DNA of 64,000 nt, from assembly GCF_902859595.1 (NCBI RefSeq), contig NZ_CADIJQ010000003.1, positions 454,300-518,299 on the forward strand. Reading direction: 5' to 3'. The translations under genes were made by a program, and so were the position numbers. The notes under the pieces are model-generated. The model did not search any database. It saw only the letters and a program-made list of their open reading frames with translations, and was not told where the DNA came from. Source of the stretch: Achromobacter kerstersii. GTDB taxonomy: Bacteria > Pseudomonadota > Gammaproteobacteria > Burkholderiales > Burkholderiaceae_B. This document shows positions 7,772 through 18,005 of this stretch, in pieces (position 1 is the first letter of the stretch; every line of letters starts with the position of its first letter).

Positions 7772-10297
7772 TCAGTCTGCCGCGCGCAGCAGACGCAGGC
7801 CGTTGGCCACCACCAGCAGGCTGGCGCCCACGTCGGCGAACACCGCCATCCACAGCGTGGCGTTGCCGGTCATGGCAAGCGCCAGGAACACCACCTTGAT
7901 GCCCAGCGCCAGCACGATGTTCTGGATCAGCACGCGGTGCGTGGCGCGCGACAAGCGCAGGAAGGTGCCAATTTTCCGCAGGTCGTCATCCATCAAGGCC
8001 ACGTCGGCGGTCTCGATCGCCGTGCCGGTGCCTGCCGCGCCCATCGCAAAGCCGATGTCGGCGCGCGCCAGCGCAGGCGCGTCGTTGATGCCGTCGCCCA
8101 CCATGCCGACCTTGCCCGGGGTTTTGCCTTGGGGCGCCAACTTGCTTTCGATGGCGGCCAGCTTGTCTTCGGGCAGTTGATCGCCACGCGCTTCGTCAAT
8201 ACCTACCTGCTTGGCAATGGCTTGCGCCGTGGGCGTGTTGTCGCCCGTCAGCATCAGCGTGCGCACGCCCAGCGCATGCAGGTCGGCGATGGCGGTGGCG
8301 CTGGTGGGCTTGACGGTGTCGGCTACGGCGGCAAGCGTCAGCACGCGCGTGCCGTCGGTCAGCGCGATGGCGCTTTTGCCTTGGCGTTCCAGCTCGTCCA
8401 GGCGGGCTTCCAGTTTGTCGGTGGACACGCCAAGTTCACGCATCAGGCGGCGGTTGCCCAATTGATAGGTCACGCCATCCAGCGTTGCACTGACGCCGCG
8501 GCCGGGCAGGGCGGTGAAGGCGCCGACTTCCAGCAAGGTCTTGCCGGCCTCGCGCGCGGCGTTGGCCACGGCGAGCGACACGGGGTGGTCGGACCGGGCC
8601 GCCAAGCTTGCCGCGATCAACGCAGCCGGCTGGCGGGGGGTGTCGGACACGTCCCAATCTTGCAGATCGGTTTGCACCGGCTTGCCGTGCGTTAGCGTGC
8701 CGGTCTTGTCCAGCGCCAGCCATTTCAGGTTGCGGCCTTCTTCCAGATACACGCCGCCCTTGACCAGAATGCCGCGCCGCGACGCTGCGGTCAGGCCGCT
8801 GACGATGCTGACAGGGGTAGAGATCACCAGCGCGCACGGGCAGGCGATGATCAGCAGCGCCAAGGCGCGGTAGATCGCGTCAAACCAGGGCTGCGCCCAA
8901 AGCAGCGGCGGCACCACGGCCACCAGCACGGCCACGCCCACTACGGCGGGCGTGTAGATGCGCGAGAAGCGGTCGATGAAGCGCTGGGTGGGGGCGCGCG
9001 CGCCCTGTGCCTGTTCCACGGCGTGGATGATGCGGGCCAGCGTGGTGTTGCCGGCCGCAGCCGTAACGCGATATTCGAACGAGCCGGCGGCGTTCACCGT
9101 GGCGGCGAAGACGGGGTCGTCCTGCGCCTTTTCCACGGGCAGGCTTTCGCCGGTGATGGGCGATTGGTCTACGGTAGAGCTGCCGCTGACGATGATGCCG
9201 TCAGCCGCGATGCGTTCGCCGGGGCGCACGCGCACCACGTCGCCCACCTGCAATTGCGCGGCGGGTACGTCCCGCCACGTGCCATCCGCCTGGCGGACGG
9301 TGGCCGTTTCGGGCGCCAGGTCCAGCAAGCCACGGATGGCGTTGCGGGCGCGGTCCAGTGAACGCGCTTCGATCAGCTCCGCCACGTTGAACAGGAACAT
9401 CACCATGGCGGCTTCGGGCCACTGGCCGATCAGCACCGCGCCGGTGACGGCGATGCTCATCAGCGCGTTGATGTTCAGGTTGCCGTTGCGCACGGCGATC
9501 CAGCCCTTGCGATAGGTGCTGACGCCGCACGCCAGAATCGCGGCGACAGCCAGCGCCGCCGTCACGGCCAGCGGCCAGCTTGCAAAGTGCGAGAGCTCGG
9601 ACAGGGCGGCCAACAGGCCTGAACCGCCAATCAGCCACCAGTTCACCGGCTTGGCGCCGGGCGCGGGCGTGCCGGCCGCGCCATCGGCAAGCGGCTCGGG
9701 CGTCATGTCCAGCGACTTGATGGCGGCCACGATGCGGTCCAGCGCGCCTTCGGCGTGTACCACCGTCAGCACGCGCTGCATCAGGTTGAAGTCCAGCGCA
9801 TGCACGCCGTCCAGCCCGTCGAGCTTTTTGCGGATCAGGGTTTCTTCAGTGGGGCAGTCCATCTGGCCGATGCGCAGGCGCGCCAGCACCTGGCCAGGGC
9901 CGGCGCTGAGGGTGGCCGTGCCAGAGGCGGATGCCGTGAAGCCCTGCCCGCCGTGGTCATGCCCGCAGCAGGCAGCCGCGGCATGTGACTGCGCGGGGGC
10001 GTGATTGTGATTGTGGCTGTGACCGTGGCTGTGGTCATGGCCGTGAGCCGCATGGTCGTGGCCCGCATGCCCGTGGTCCGCATGGGCGTGGCCGGCATGC
10101 CCGTGGCCGGCATGCCCGTGGCCCGAGTGGCCGTGGTCGGCCTGTTCGTGGCCCGCATGGTCATGACCTGCATGCTCATGCGCGGCGTCTTGCCCCGTTT
10201 CCTTCTTCTGCCCGTGTGCATGCCCATTTCCGCCGCAGCAGGCGTCGCCCTGCGTTGCAGGGGAGGGCTGTTGGGATTTGACCGGAGGAAAAGCCAT
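7772..10297 (-). CDS. cadA: Cd2+/Zn2+/Pb2+-exporting P1B-type ATPase with His-rich N terminus
   Basis: An 841-residue heavy-metal P-type ATPase of the inner membrane. In order: a Cys/His-rich leader ([10 protein letters not shown], then about 90 residues packed with HGH/HDH repeats), one metal-binding domain in which the usual CxxC is MDCPTEE, transmembrane helices including the CPC motif (IIACPCALV), the phosphorylation site DKTGTLT and the hinge GDGINDAP. This fits ZntA/CadA-type Cd/Zn/Pb export. The ATG at 10297 is chosen because the next upstream ATG overlaps the -10 box. A divergent MerR-type gene controls it. Confidence 0.9.
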   Translation of the reverse strand: MAFPPVKSQQPSPATQGDACCGGNGHAHGQKKETGQDAAHEHAGHDHAGHEQADHGHSGHGHAGHGHAGHAHADHGHAGHDHAAHGHDHSHGHSHNHNHAPAQSHAAAACCGHDHGGQGFTASASGTATLSAGPGQVLARLRIGQMDCPTEETLIRKKLDGLDGVHALDFNLMQRVLTVVHAEGALDRIVAAIKSLDMTPEPLADGAAGTPAPGAKPVNWWLIGGSGLLAALSELSHFASWPLAVTAALAVAAILACGVSTYRKGWIAVRNGNLNINALMSIAVTGAVLIGQWPEAAMVMFLFNVAELIEARSLDRARNAIRGLLDLAPETATVRQADGTWRDVPAAQLQVGDVVRVRPGERIAADGIIVSGSSTVDQSPITGESLPVEKAQDDPVFAATVNAAGSFEYRVTAAAGNTTLARIIHAVEQAQGARAPTQRFIDRFSRIYTPAVVGVAVLVAVVPPLLWAQPWFDAIYRALALLIIACPCALVISTPVSIVSGLTAASRRGILVKGGVYLEEGRNLKWLALDKTGTLTHGKPVQTDLQDWDVSDTPRQPAALIAASLAARSDHPVSLAVANAAREAGKTLLEVGAFTALPGRGVSATLDGVTYQLGNRRLMRELGVSTDKLEARLDELERQGKSAIALTDGTRVLTLAAVADTVKPTSATAIADLHALGVRTLMLTGDNTPTAQAIAKQVGIDEARGDQLPEDKLAAIESKLAPQGKTPGKVGMVGDGINDAPALARADIGFAMGAAGTGTAIETADVALMDDDLRKIGTFLRLSRATHRVLIQNIVLALGIKVVFLALAMTGNATLWMAVFADVGASLLVVANGLRLLRAAD
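10019..10190. repeat. Low-complexity repeats encoding the His-rich segment of the ATPase
   Basis: The strand contains many imperfect repeats of the type GGCATGCCCGTGGCC and CCGTGGTC. On the minus strand these encode alternating His-Gly, His-Asp and Ala-Gly-His units. Repeat number is likely to vary between strains, which would lengthen or shorten the metal-binding arm when in frame. Confidence 0.7.
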
Positions 10298-10328
10298 CGT
10301 TCTTCGCCTTGTTGAATCGGATGCTGGC

Positions 10329-10359
10329 ATTGCACACCTTGGAGTTACTATAGGGTCAA
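10329..10359 (-). promoter_or_regulatory. MerR-family-controlled promoter of the ATPase gene
   Basis: On the minus strand the -35 box TTGACC (10354-10359) and the -10 box TGCAAT (10329-10334) are separated by 19 bp. The spacer contains the imperfect dyad ACCCTATAGTAACTCCAAGGT. Overlong spacers with such a dyad are the hallmark of ZntR/CadR/PbrR-activated promoters. Confidence 0.85.
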
Positions 10360-10395
10360 GCCCAAATTTCAATCGGATGAGATCCAGGAGGCACG

Positions 10396-10830
10396 ATGCG
10401 TATCGGCGAATTGGCCACAGCGGCCGGCACGACGGTCGAGACCGTCAGGTACTACGAAAAGGAAGGGCTGTTGCCCGCGCCCGACCGGGGCCTGAACAAT
10501 TACCGCAGTTACGGGCAACCCCATCTAGAGCGTCTGCGGCTGATCCGCAACTGCCGGGCGCTGGACATGACGCAGGACGAGATCCGCGCCATTCTGTCCC
10601 TGGCCGACAACCACCAGACGGGTTGCGGCCCCATTAACGAACTGTTCGACGAACACATCTCGCACGTGGATGAGCGCATCGCCGAATTGCTGCAATTGAA
10701 GGGCCAGCTGACCGAATTGCGCCAGCGCTGCCTGTCGGCGCGGCCCGACGCGGAAGACTGCGGCATCTTGCACGGCCTGTCTGAAATGCAGGTTGAAGAA
10801 CGCCAGGAACGGCACACGCACCTAGGTTGA
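10396..10830 (+). CDS. cadR: Cd(II)/Pb(II)-responsive MerR family regulator
   Basis: A 144-residue MerR-family activator. The N-terminal winged HTH ([27 protein letters not shown]) is followed by the long dimerisation helix and a metal site with Cys77 ([14 protein letters not shown]), Cys112 and Cys122 ([10 protein letters not shown]). Cys77 and Cys112 match the positions reported for CadR. The start is supported by AGGAGG at 10387-10392. It is divergent from the P-type ATPase and should twist that promoter open when Cd, Pb or Zn binds. A hairpin follows the stop. Confidence 0.9.
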   Translation: MRIGELATAAGTTVETVRYYEKEGLLPAPDRGLNNYRSYGQPHLERLRLIRNCRALDMTQDEIRAILSLADNHQTGCGPINELFDEHISHVDERIAELLQLKGQLTELRQRCLSARPDAEDCGILHGLSEMQVEERQERHTHLG

Positions 10831-10842
10831 CGCCTAGGCGGA

Positions 10843-10866
10843 ATCCGGCCCCAAAGTGGGCCGGAT
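10843..10866 (+). terminator. Terminator hairpin after cadR
   Basis: ATCCGGCCC (10843-10851) pairs perfectly with GGGCCGGAT (10858-10866) around a six-base loop, 12 bases after the cadR stop. There is no long T-run. Confidence 0.5.
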
Positions 10867-10913
10867 GTCCATGCTCGAGGCCGGGAGATACCCGACCCGG
10901 CTGCCGCCATCGA

Positions 10914-10932
10914 TTAATATGAGAATCTATCT
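10914..10932 (+). promoter_or_regulatory. Possible Fur box before the nitroreductase-fecI genes
   Basis: The AT-rich sequence TTAATATGAGAATCTATCT contains the ATGAGAATC core common in betaproteobacterial Fur sites. It matches the 19-bp consensus only moderately (about 9 of 19 in one alignment). It lies about 25 bp upstream of the nitroreductase start, ahead of a FecI-type sigma gene; such genes are usually Fur-repressed. Confidence 0.35.
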
Positions 10933-10955
10933 CTTTCACATTTGCGCCAGAATCA

Positions 10956-11549
10956 ATGACCGCCACTTCTACTGCGACCCCGCTGCACGCCCTCACCACG
11001 CGCCGTTCCGTCAAGTTTCTGCGCGGCCCGGCGCCCAAACCCGACGAACTGGAACAGATCCTGCAAGCCGCCATGTCGGCCCCCGACCACGGCGCGTTGC
11101 GTCCGTGGCGCTTTGTCGTGATCCAGGGCGAAGCCATCGGCAAGCTGGCCGATGTGGCGCTGGAAGCGGTCAAGCGTAGCGGCGACCCGCGCATGACGCC
11201 CGAGAAAGAAAAATCGGTGCGTGAATGGATGGCTGGCGTGCCGCTGTTCGTGGCCGTGGCGCAGAAGATCGCGCACGACAACACCAAGATCCCCGAGCAC
11301 GAACAATTGCTGGCCACGGGTTGCGCCGTCATGAACATCCTGAACGCCACCCACATGCTGGGCTATGGCGCCTTCTGGAGCACGGGCGTGGGCACCTACG
11401 TTGAAGACGTGCAGAACGCGCTGGGCCTGGATTCGCTGGATTACCGCTTCCTGGGCTATCTGGCGATTGGCACCCCGGCTTGCGCCGTGCCGCCCGCCAA
11501 GCGCCCCGACTTCCGCGACTTCGTCACGGAATGGACCGGCCCCGTCTAA
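10956..11549 (+). CDS. Nitroreductase family protein (YdjA-like)
   Basis: A 197-residue FMN-dependent nitroreductase-fold protein. TRRSVKFLRGPAP near the N terminus binds the FMN phosphate, SAPDHGALRPWRFVVI follows, and the C-terminal half has MNILNATHMLGYGAFWSTG, all as in the short YdjA/TdcX-type subgroup. The physiological substrate of this group is not settled. It ends 16 bases before an ECF sigma gene on the same strand and is probably cotranscribed with it. A role in reducing ferric siderophore is possible but is inference from position only. Confidence 0.8.
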   Translation: MTATSTATPLHALTTRRSVKFLRGPAPKPDELEQILQAAMSAPDHGALRPWRFVVIQGEAIGKLADVALEAVKRSGDPRMTPEKEKSVREWMAGVPLFVAVAQKIAHDNTKIPEHEQLLATGCAVMNILNATHMLGYGAFWSTGVGTYVEDVQNALGLDSLDYRFLGYLAIGTPACAVPPAKRPDFRDFVTEWTGPV

Positions 11550-11565
11550 GCCCTGCCGTTTTGCC

Positions 11566-12084
11566 ATGACCGCATCCACGCAGCCTCCGGAGCATTCCGC
11601 CGCCGAGCTGTATGACGCCCACCATTCCTGGTTGCAGGAGTGGCTGCGGCGCCGGTTGGGGTGCCGCCATGATGCGGCAGATTTGGCGCACGACACGTTC
11701 GTGCGCCTGCTTGCTGGCAGGCACACCGACCCCATTCGCGAACCGCGCGCATTCCTGACCACGTTGGCGCAACGCACGCTGTTCAGCTTCTGGCGGCGCC
11801 GGGAATTGGAACGCGCGTATCTCGACAGCCTGGCCGGCTTGCCGCAAGCCAGCGCACCCAGCGAAGAAAGCCGCGCGCTGGTGCTCGAGGCCTTGATGCA
11901 CATCGACCGCGCCTTGCAGCGCTTGCCGCTGAAGGCGCGCCAAGCCTTCCTGTACAGCCAGCTGGATGAACTCAGCTACGCCGAAATCGCCCAGCGTATC
12001 GGCACGTCGGTGATCACGGTGCGTCGCTATATGAAACAGGCCATCACGCTTTGCGTGGCGGCGCGCTTGTCTTTGCCCGTATGA
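11566..12084 (+). CDS. FecI-like ECF RNA polymerase sigma factor
   Basis: A 172-residue sigma factor of the iron-transport (FecI) ECF group. Region 2 is visible in YDAHHSWLQEWLRRRLGCRHDAADLAHDTFVRLL and region 4 in LPLKARQAFLYSQLDELSYAEIAQRIGTSVITVRRYMKQA. It should direct transcription of the TonB receptor gene downstream when the FecR partner signals. The ATG at 11566 gives a normal length. Its stop overlaps the fecR start (ATGA), so the two are translationally coupled. Confidence 0.88.
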   Translation: MTASTQPPEHSAAELYDAHHSWLQEWLRRRLGCRHDAADLAHDTFVRLLAGRHTDPIREPRAFLTTLAQRTLFSFWRRRELERAYLDSLAGLPQASAPSEESRALVLEALMHIDRALQRLPLKARQAFLYSQLDELSYAEIAQRIGTSVITVRRYMKQAITLCVAARLSLPV

Positions 12085-13049
12085 CGGCCCCGGCGTTGCC
12101 TGCCGATCTGGAATCGGCCGTGGACTGGATGGTGCTGCTGTCGTCTGGCAGTGTGGCCGCCGCCGACCGAACCCGGTTTGAGCAGTGGCGGCAGGCCGAC
12201 CCCCGTCACGCCGCAGCGTGGGACACCGTCAACACCGCCGTCAAAGCGTCGTTTTCCATGCTGGAAAGAGGCGAGCAGCGCCAGGCGGCCGGCGCCGCCT
12301 TGCTGACCCCGCCCGCCCGGCGAAGGATGTTGCGCAATGCGCTGGCCCTGGCGCTGACGGCAGGCGGCGTCGCCGCATTGGCCGACCGCCAAACGCCCTT
12401 GCGCACGCTAAGCGCCGACCTGCGCACGGGGACCGGCGAGCGTCGCGCCTACACCTTGGAAGATGGCAGCGAACTGACGCTGAATGCGCGTTCGGCCGTA
12501 GACGTGGACTTCAGCGCTGGCGTGCGCCGTGTTCGCCTGCGGGCAGGCGCGGTGTATGCACGCGTGGCTGCCGATGCCGCTCGGCCATTCATCGTGTCCA
12601 CCGCCGACGGCGAAGTGCAGGCGTTGGGCACCGTCTTCAACGTGGCGCGCGCGGATGGCGCAAGCCTGGCCAGCGTAGTCGAGCACAGCGTTGAAGTGCG
12701 TGCGGGCGGCCAGCGCCGGGTGCTGCAAGCGGGTGAGGGCGTGCGGTTTGATGCGCATGGCCTGGGCCAGCCGGACGCCGCGCTGGCCGATGCCGCCGCC
12801 TGGCACGACGGCATGCTTGTCGTGCACGACGAACCGTTGGGCGTAGTGGTGGATGCGCTGCGGCCGTATCGGCGCGGCATTATCCGCATTACGCCAGAGG
12901 CCGCAAGGCTGCGCGTGTTGGGGGCGTTTCCGCTGGACGACATCCCGCGCACGCTGGAATCGTTGCGTCAGACGTTGCCGATCAGCATCAGCGCTGTGGG
13001 CGGATGGTTTGTCAGCATCGACCTGCGTGACCCCCGCGCTGAAAAATAA
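12081..13049 (+). CDS. FecR-like anti-sigma/sigma regulator
   Basis: A 322-residue inner-membrane signal transducer. A cytoplasmic N-terminal DUF4880 region (SAVDWMVLLSSG to RHAAAWDTVN) is followed by one membrane helix (ALALALTAGGVAALA, about residue 90). A periplasmic FecR domain (TGTGERRAYTLEDGSELTLNARSAV to VQALGTVFNV) and a C-terminal STN-like domain complete it. It receives the signal from the STN domain of the receptor encoded next and controls the upstream FecI-like sigma. The start at 12081 overlaps the sigma stop by four bases. Confidence 0.87.
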   Translation: MTAPALPADLESAVDWMVLLSSGSVAAADRTRFEQWRQADPRHAAAWDTVNTAVKASFSMLERGEQRQAAGAALLTPPARRRMLRNALALALTAGGVAALADRQTPLRTLSADLRTGTGERRAYTLEDGSELTLNARSAVDVDFSAGVRRVRLRAGAVYARVAADAARPFIVSTADGEVQALGTVFNVARADGASLASVVEHSVEVRAGGQRRVLQAGEGVRFDAHGLGQPDAALADAAAWHDGMLVVHDEPLGVVVDALRPYRRGIIRITPEAARLRVLGAFPLDDIPRTLESLRQTLPISISAVGGWFVSIDLRDPRAEK

Positions 13050-13114
13050 ATGATCACTTTTGTGCGCGTCGTTGGACATCCCTCCTGAAACACCACACTG
13101 TTGCAGGAGCCTCC

Positions 13115-15520
13115 ATGTTTCATCGCCACCCGCTGCGGCCGTTGACCGCCGCGCTGTTCATTGCCCTGGCCGCGCCCTACGCGCAGGCGCAATCTCAAAG
13201 CCAAAGCCAAACGCCGCCGCCCGCATCCGCCCGCGCCACCCTGCATTTTGATTTGCCCGCCGCGGCCTTGGGCGACACGCTGACGCGCATCGCACGCCAG
13301 AGCGGCCGCGCGGTGTCCGTTGACCCCGCCTTGGTCGCGGGCCGTACTGCGCCCGCCATCGCGGGCGATTACACCGCCGAAGACGCCGCGCGTCGTGCGC
13401 TTGCCGGTAGCGGTCTGGAACTGGCCGTCACCGCCAACGGCACGCTCAGCGCCCGGCGCGCACCCGACAGCACCACGATGCTTGAGCCCGTCCGCGTGAC
13501 GGGTTCCATCGAATCGCCCACCGGGCATGTCGACGGCTACGTGGCGCAACGCGCGTTGTCCGGCACCAAGACCGACACGCCCTTGATCGAGACGCCGCAA
13601 TCGGTGTCGGTCGTAACCAGCGATCAGATCCGCGTGATCAAGGCGGGGTCGGTGGCGGATGCGCTGGGCTATACGCCCGGCGTGTCGTCGCAATCCCCCG
13701 CCTTCAGCCGCATGGTCGATGACCTGATGCTGCGCGGCTTCAACGTAGCGGCCGGCAACTCCGGGCAATTGCGCGACGGCCTGAAACTGCAATCCAGCGT
13801 TTACGACGGCGGCCAGGAACCCTATGGCCTGGAACGCGTCGAGGTGCTGCGCGGCGCGTCCTCGGTGCTGTACGGGCAGCTTAGCCCCGGCGGCGTGGTC
13901 AACAGCGTCAGCAAGCGGCCATCGGCCGACACGCTGCGCGAACTGAATCTGGACGTGGGCAGCTATGGCCGCCGCCAGGTGTCGGGCGACTTTACCGGCG
14001 CGCTGTCCGAGGACGGCGCGTGGACGTACCGCTTGACGGGTCTTGCCCGCAACGCCGACAACTGGGTGGACCACGTGCCGGACGACCGGACCTATCTGGC
14101 GCCCGCGCTGACGTGGCAGCCGTCGGCCGCGACCTCACTGACCTTGTTGGCCAGCTATCAGCGCATCCGCACACGATTCGCTGCGCCCATGCCCGCCGCC
14201 AATACCTTGAACGGCCAGATCCCGCGCGACCTCTTCATCGGCGAACCGGATTTCGACCGCTACGACACCGACACCTACACCATCGGCTATGCCTTCGAGC
14301 ACGCCTTCAACGACCGCGTGAAACTGCGCCAAAGCGCCCGCTACTTCACGGCCGATGGCAACTGGGATTACTTGAGCTTCGGCGCGTTGCAGGCCAACGG
14401 CCAGACCCTGCGGCGCGGCGTGGTCAGCCGCAACGAACATTCGTATGGCGTGGCCACCGATACCTCGCTGGAGCTGAAGCTGGACGGCGGCCCCTTGCAG
14501 CACACGGTGCTGGCGGGCTTGGACTATTACCGCAGCGGCTACGACTCGCATCGCCATTCAGGCACGGTGGCGGCGCTGGCCGACATCTACCACCCCGTCT
14601 ATGGCGCGGTGCCCGTGCTGAACACCGCCGCCGACTACGGCATCAACACGCGTTCCGATTCGCTGGGCCTGTACCTGCAAGACCAGATCAAGATCCAGGA
14701 CAAATGGGTGCTGGTGCTGGGTGGGCGCCAGGATTGGGCCGATACCGATCAGACCAACTACGCCAACGGCGCCAAGACCCGGCTGCGCGACACGGCCACG
14801 ACAGGCCGCGTGGGCGTCGTCTACCTTGCCGACAATGGCCTGGCGCCGTATGTCAGCGCCAGCCAGTCGTTTGCGCCAACCATCGGTGTGGACCGCGCGG
14901 GCAATGCCTTCAAACCCACCAAAGGCACACAGTACGAACTGGGCCTGCGCTACGAGCCGCCGGGCGGAAACATGCTTTACAGCGCGGCCGTCTACGACCT
15001 GACGCAGACCAATGCGTTGACGAGCGACCCGGCCGACGCCACCTATTCCGTGCAGAGCGGCCGGGCGCGCTCGCGCGGGCTGGAGCTTGAAGCAAAGGCG
15101 CGGCTGGGCGCCATGAACCTGACGGCCAGCTATGCCTATACCGACGCGCGCACCACGCGCAGCACCGTGCCGTCGCTGGTGGATCAGCGCATCGCACTGG
15201 TGCCGCTGCACAGCGCCTCCGTCTGGGCCGACTACAACCTGACCGCCGCCGGCGTGGCCGGGCTGACCGTGGGCGCGGGCGTGCGTTACGCCAGCTCGAC
15301 GAACCTGCCCGGTTACCCCGCCAATGTGCCGGGCCAATTCCTGGTCGACGCCATGGCCGCCTATGACTTCGGCGCGCTGGACCCGACGCTCTCGGGCCTG
15401 TCGTTGACGGTGAACGCGCGCAACCTGTTCAACCGCGGCTACCTGGCATGCGCGGGCGCGACGGGCTGCCGTTATGGCGACCCGCGCACGCTCTATGCCA
15501 CCCTGAGCTACCGCTGGTAA
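13115..15520 (+). CDS. TonB-dependent siderophore receptor with STN signalling domain
   Basis: An 801-residue outer-membrane transducer. It has a signal peptide ending near AYAQAQ (about residue 26), an STN domain (FDLPAAALGDTLTRIARQSG to GSGLELAV), then a plug starting TPLIETPQSVSVV with LERVEVLRGASSVLYGQLSPGG, a 22-strand-type barrel and terminal TLSYRW. The C-terminal pair of cysteines in the ACAGATGCRYGD loop resembles FoxA/FhuA-type hydroxamate receptors, which is weak evidence for a hydroxamate ligand. CAGGAG precedes the ATG. It is the output gene of the FecI-FecR pair just upstream. Confidence 0.9.
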   Translation: MFHRHPLRPLTAALFIALAAPYAQAQSQSQSQTPPPASARATLHFDLPAAALGDTLTRIARQSGRAVSVDPALVAGRTAPAIAGDYTAEDAARRALAGSGLELAVTANGTLSARRAPDSTTMLEPVRVTGSIESPTGHVDGYVAQRALSGTKTDTPLIETPQSVSVVTSDQIRVIKAGSVADALGYTPGVSSQSPAFSRMVDDLMLRGFNVAAGNSGQLRDGLKLQSSVYDGGQEPYGLERVEVLRGASSVLYGQLSPGGVVNSVSKRPSADTLRELNLDVGSYGRRQVSGDFTGALSEDGAWTYRLTGLARNADNWVDHVPDDRTYLAPALTWQPSAATSLTLLASYQRIRTRFAAPMPAANTLNGQIPRDLFIGEPDFDRYDTDTYTIGYAFEHAFNDRVKLRQSARYFTADGNWDYLSFGALQANGQTLRRGVVSRNEHSYGVATDTSLELKLDGGPLQHTVLAGLDYYRSGYDSHRHSGTVAALADIYHPVYGAVPVLNTAADYGINTRSDSLGLYLQDQIKIQDKWVLVLGGRQDWADTDQTNYANGAKTRLRDTATTGRVGVVYLADNGLAPYVSASQSFAPTIGVDRAGNAFKPTKGTQYELGLRYEPPGGNMLYSAAVYDLTQTNALTSDPADATYSVQSGRARSRGLELEAKARLGAMNLTASYAYTDARTTRSTVPSLVDQRIALVPLHSASVWADYNLTAAGVAGLTVGAGVRYASSTNLPGYPANVPGQFLVDAMAAYDFGALDPTLSGLSLTVNARNLFNRGYLACAGATGCRYGDPRTLYATLSYRW

Positions 15521-15545
15521 ACCAGGGAAAAACCCCTAGTGCGAT

Positions 15546-15571
15546 GCGGGTCAGCAGCACGGCTGACCCGC
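15546..15571 (+). terminator. Terminator hairpin after the siderophore receptor
   Basis: GCGGGTCAGC (15546-15555) pairs perfectly with GCTGACCCGC (15562-15571), 25 bases after the receptor stop. The rest of the 15521-15725 spacer must hold the bkd promoter; no regulator gene adjoins it. Confidence 0.6.
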
Positions 15572-15701
15572 CTCAACGAGCCTGTCCCCTGTGCTAATCT
15601 CGTCGACGGCCACGCATATTTATCCCTATGCGCGGGCCGACGATGGCAGCGCTTAGGGTCACACGCCTTTGGCAATGTCTTGGTAGGAAGAAAACGCGTG
15701 A

Positions 15702-16958
<1,257 letters not shown>

Positions 16959-16960
16959 TC

Positions 16961-18004
16961 ATGGCCATTGATAACAACGCTGGTCCGGCCTCTGCGCCGA
17001 TGACCATGATCCAGGCTTTGCGCTCGGCCATGGATGTGATGCTGGAGCGTGACAACAACGTGGTGGTGTTCGGCCAGGACGTCGGCTATTTCGGCGGCGT
17101 GTTCCGGTGCACGGAAGGCCTGCAAACCAAGTACGGCAGCTCGCGCGTGTTCGACACGCCCATCTCCGAAGGCGGCATTGTCGGCGTCGCGGTGGGCATG
17201 GGCGCCTACGGCCTGCGGCCTGTGTGCGAAATCCAGTTCGCTGATTATTTTTACCCGGCGTCCGATCAGATCGTGTCGGAAGCTGCGCGCCTGCGTTACC
17301 GCTCGGTGGGCGAATTCATTGCCCCGATGACGATCCGCATGCCTTGCGGCGGCGGCATCTACGGCGGGCAGACGCACAGCCAAAGCCCCGAAGCCATGTT
17401 CACGCAGGTGTGCGGGCTGCGCACGGTGATGCCGTCCAATCCGTATGACGCCAAGGGCTTGCTCATCGCGTCCATCGAGAACGATGACCCGGTGATCTTC
17501 CTGGAACCCAAGCGGCTGTATAACGGCCCGTTCGACGGCCACCATGACCGGCCCGTCACGCCATGGACCGGCCGGCCCGGCAGCGTGGTGCCCACGGGTT
17601 ACTACACCGTGCCGCTGGATTCCGCCGCCATCGTGCGGCCGGGCAATGCGCTGACGGTGCTGACCTATGGCACGACCGTGTATGTGTCGCTGACAGCCGC
17701 CGAAGAAACCGGCATCGACGCCGAAGTCATCGACCTGCGCAGCCTTTGGCCGCTGGATCTTGAAACCATCGTGAACTCGGTGAAGAAGACGGGCCGTTGC
17801 GTGGTGGTGCACGAAGCCACGCGCACGTGCGGGTATGGCGCGGAATTGATTGCACTGGTTCAAGAGCATTGCTTCCATCACCTGGAGGCGCCTGTGGAGC
17901 GCGTGACCGGTTGGGACACTCCCTATCCGCATGCGCAGGAATGGGCGTACTTCCCCGGTCCGCGCCGGGTCGGCGAAGCGTTCAAACGCGCGATGGAGGT
18001 GTGA
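16961..18004 (+). CDS. bkdA2: Branched-chain 2-oxoacid dehydrogenase E1 beta subunit
   Basis: A 347-residue transketolase-type beta subunit. The pyrimidine-binding N-terminal half contains VVVFGQDVGYFGGVFRCTEGL and EGGIVGVAVGMGAYGLRPV; the C-terminal half contains EVIDLRSLWPLDLETI and HEATRTCGYGAELIA. It completes the alpha2beta2 E1 with the gene upstream. The ATG at 16961 lies two bases after the alpha-subunit stop; an in-frame TTG six bases earlier is less likely. Confidence 0.95.
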   Translation: MAIDNNAGPASAPMTMIQALRSAMDVMLERDNNVVVFGQDVGYFGGVFRCTEGLQTKYGSSRVFDTPISEGGIVGVAVGMGAYGLRPVCEIQFADYFYPASDQIVSEAARLRYRSVGEFIAPMTIRMPCGGGIYGGQTHSQSPEAMFTQVCGLRTVMPSNPYDAKGLLIASIENDDPVIFLEPKRLYNGPFDGHHDRPVTPWTGRPGSVVPTGYYTVPLDSAAIVRPGNALTVLTYGTTVYVSLTAAEETGIDAEVIDLRSLWPLDLETIVNSVKKTGRCVVVHEATRTCGYGAELIALVQEHCFHHLEAPVERVTGWDTPYPHAQEWAYFPGPRRVGEAFKRAMEV

Positions 18005-18005
18005 G

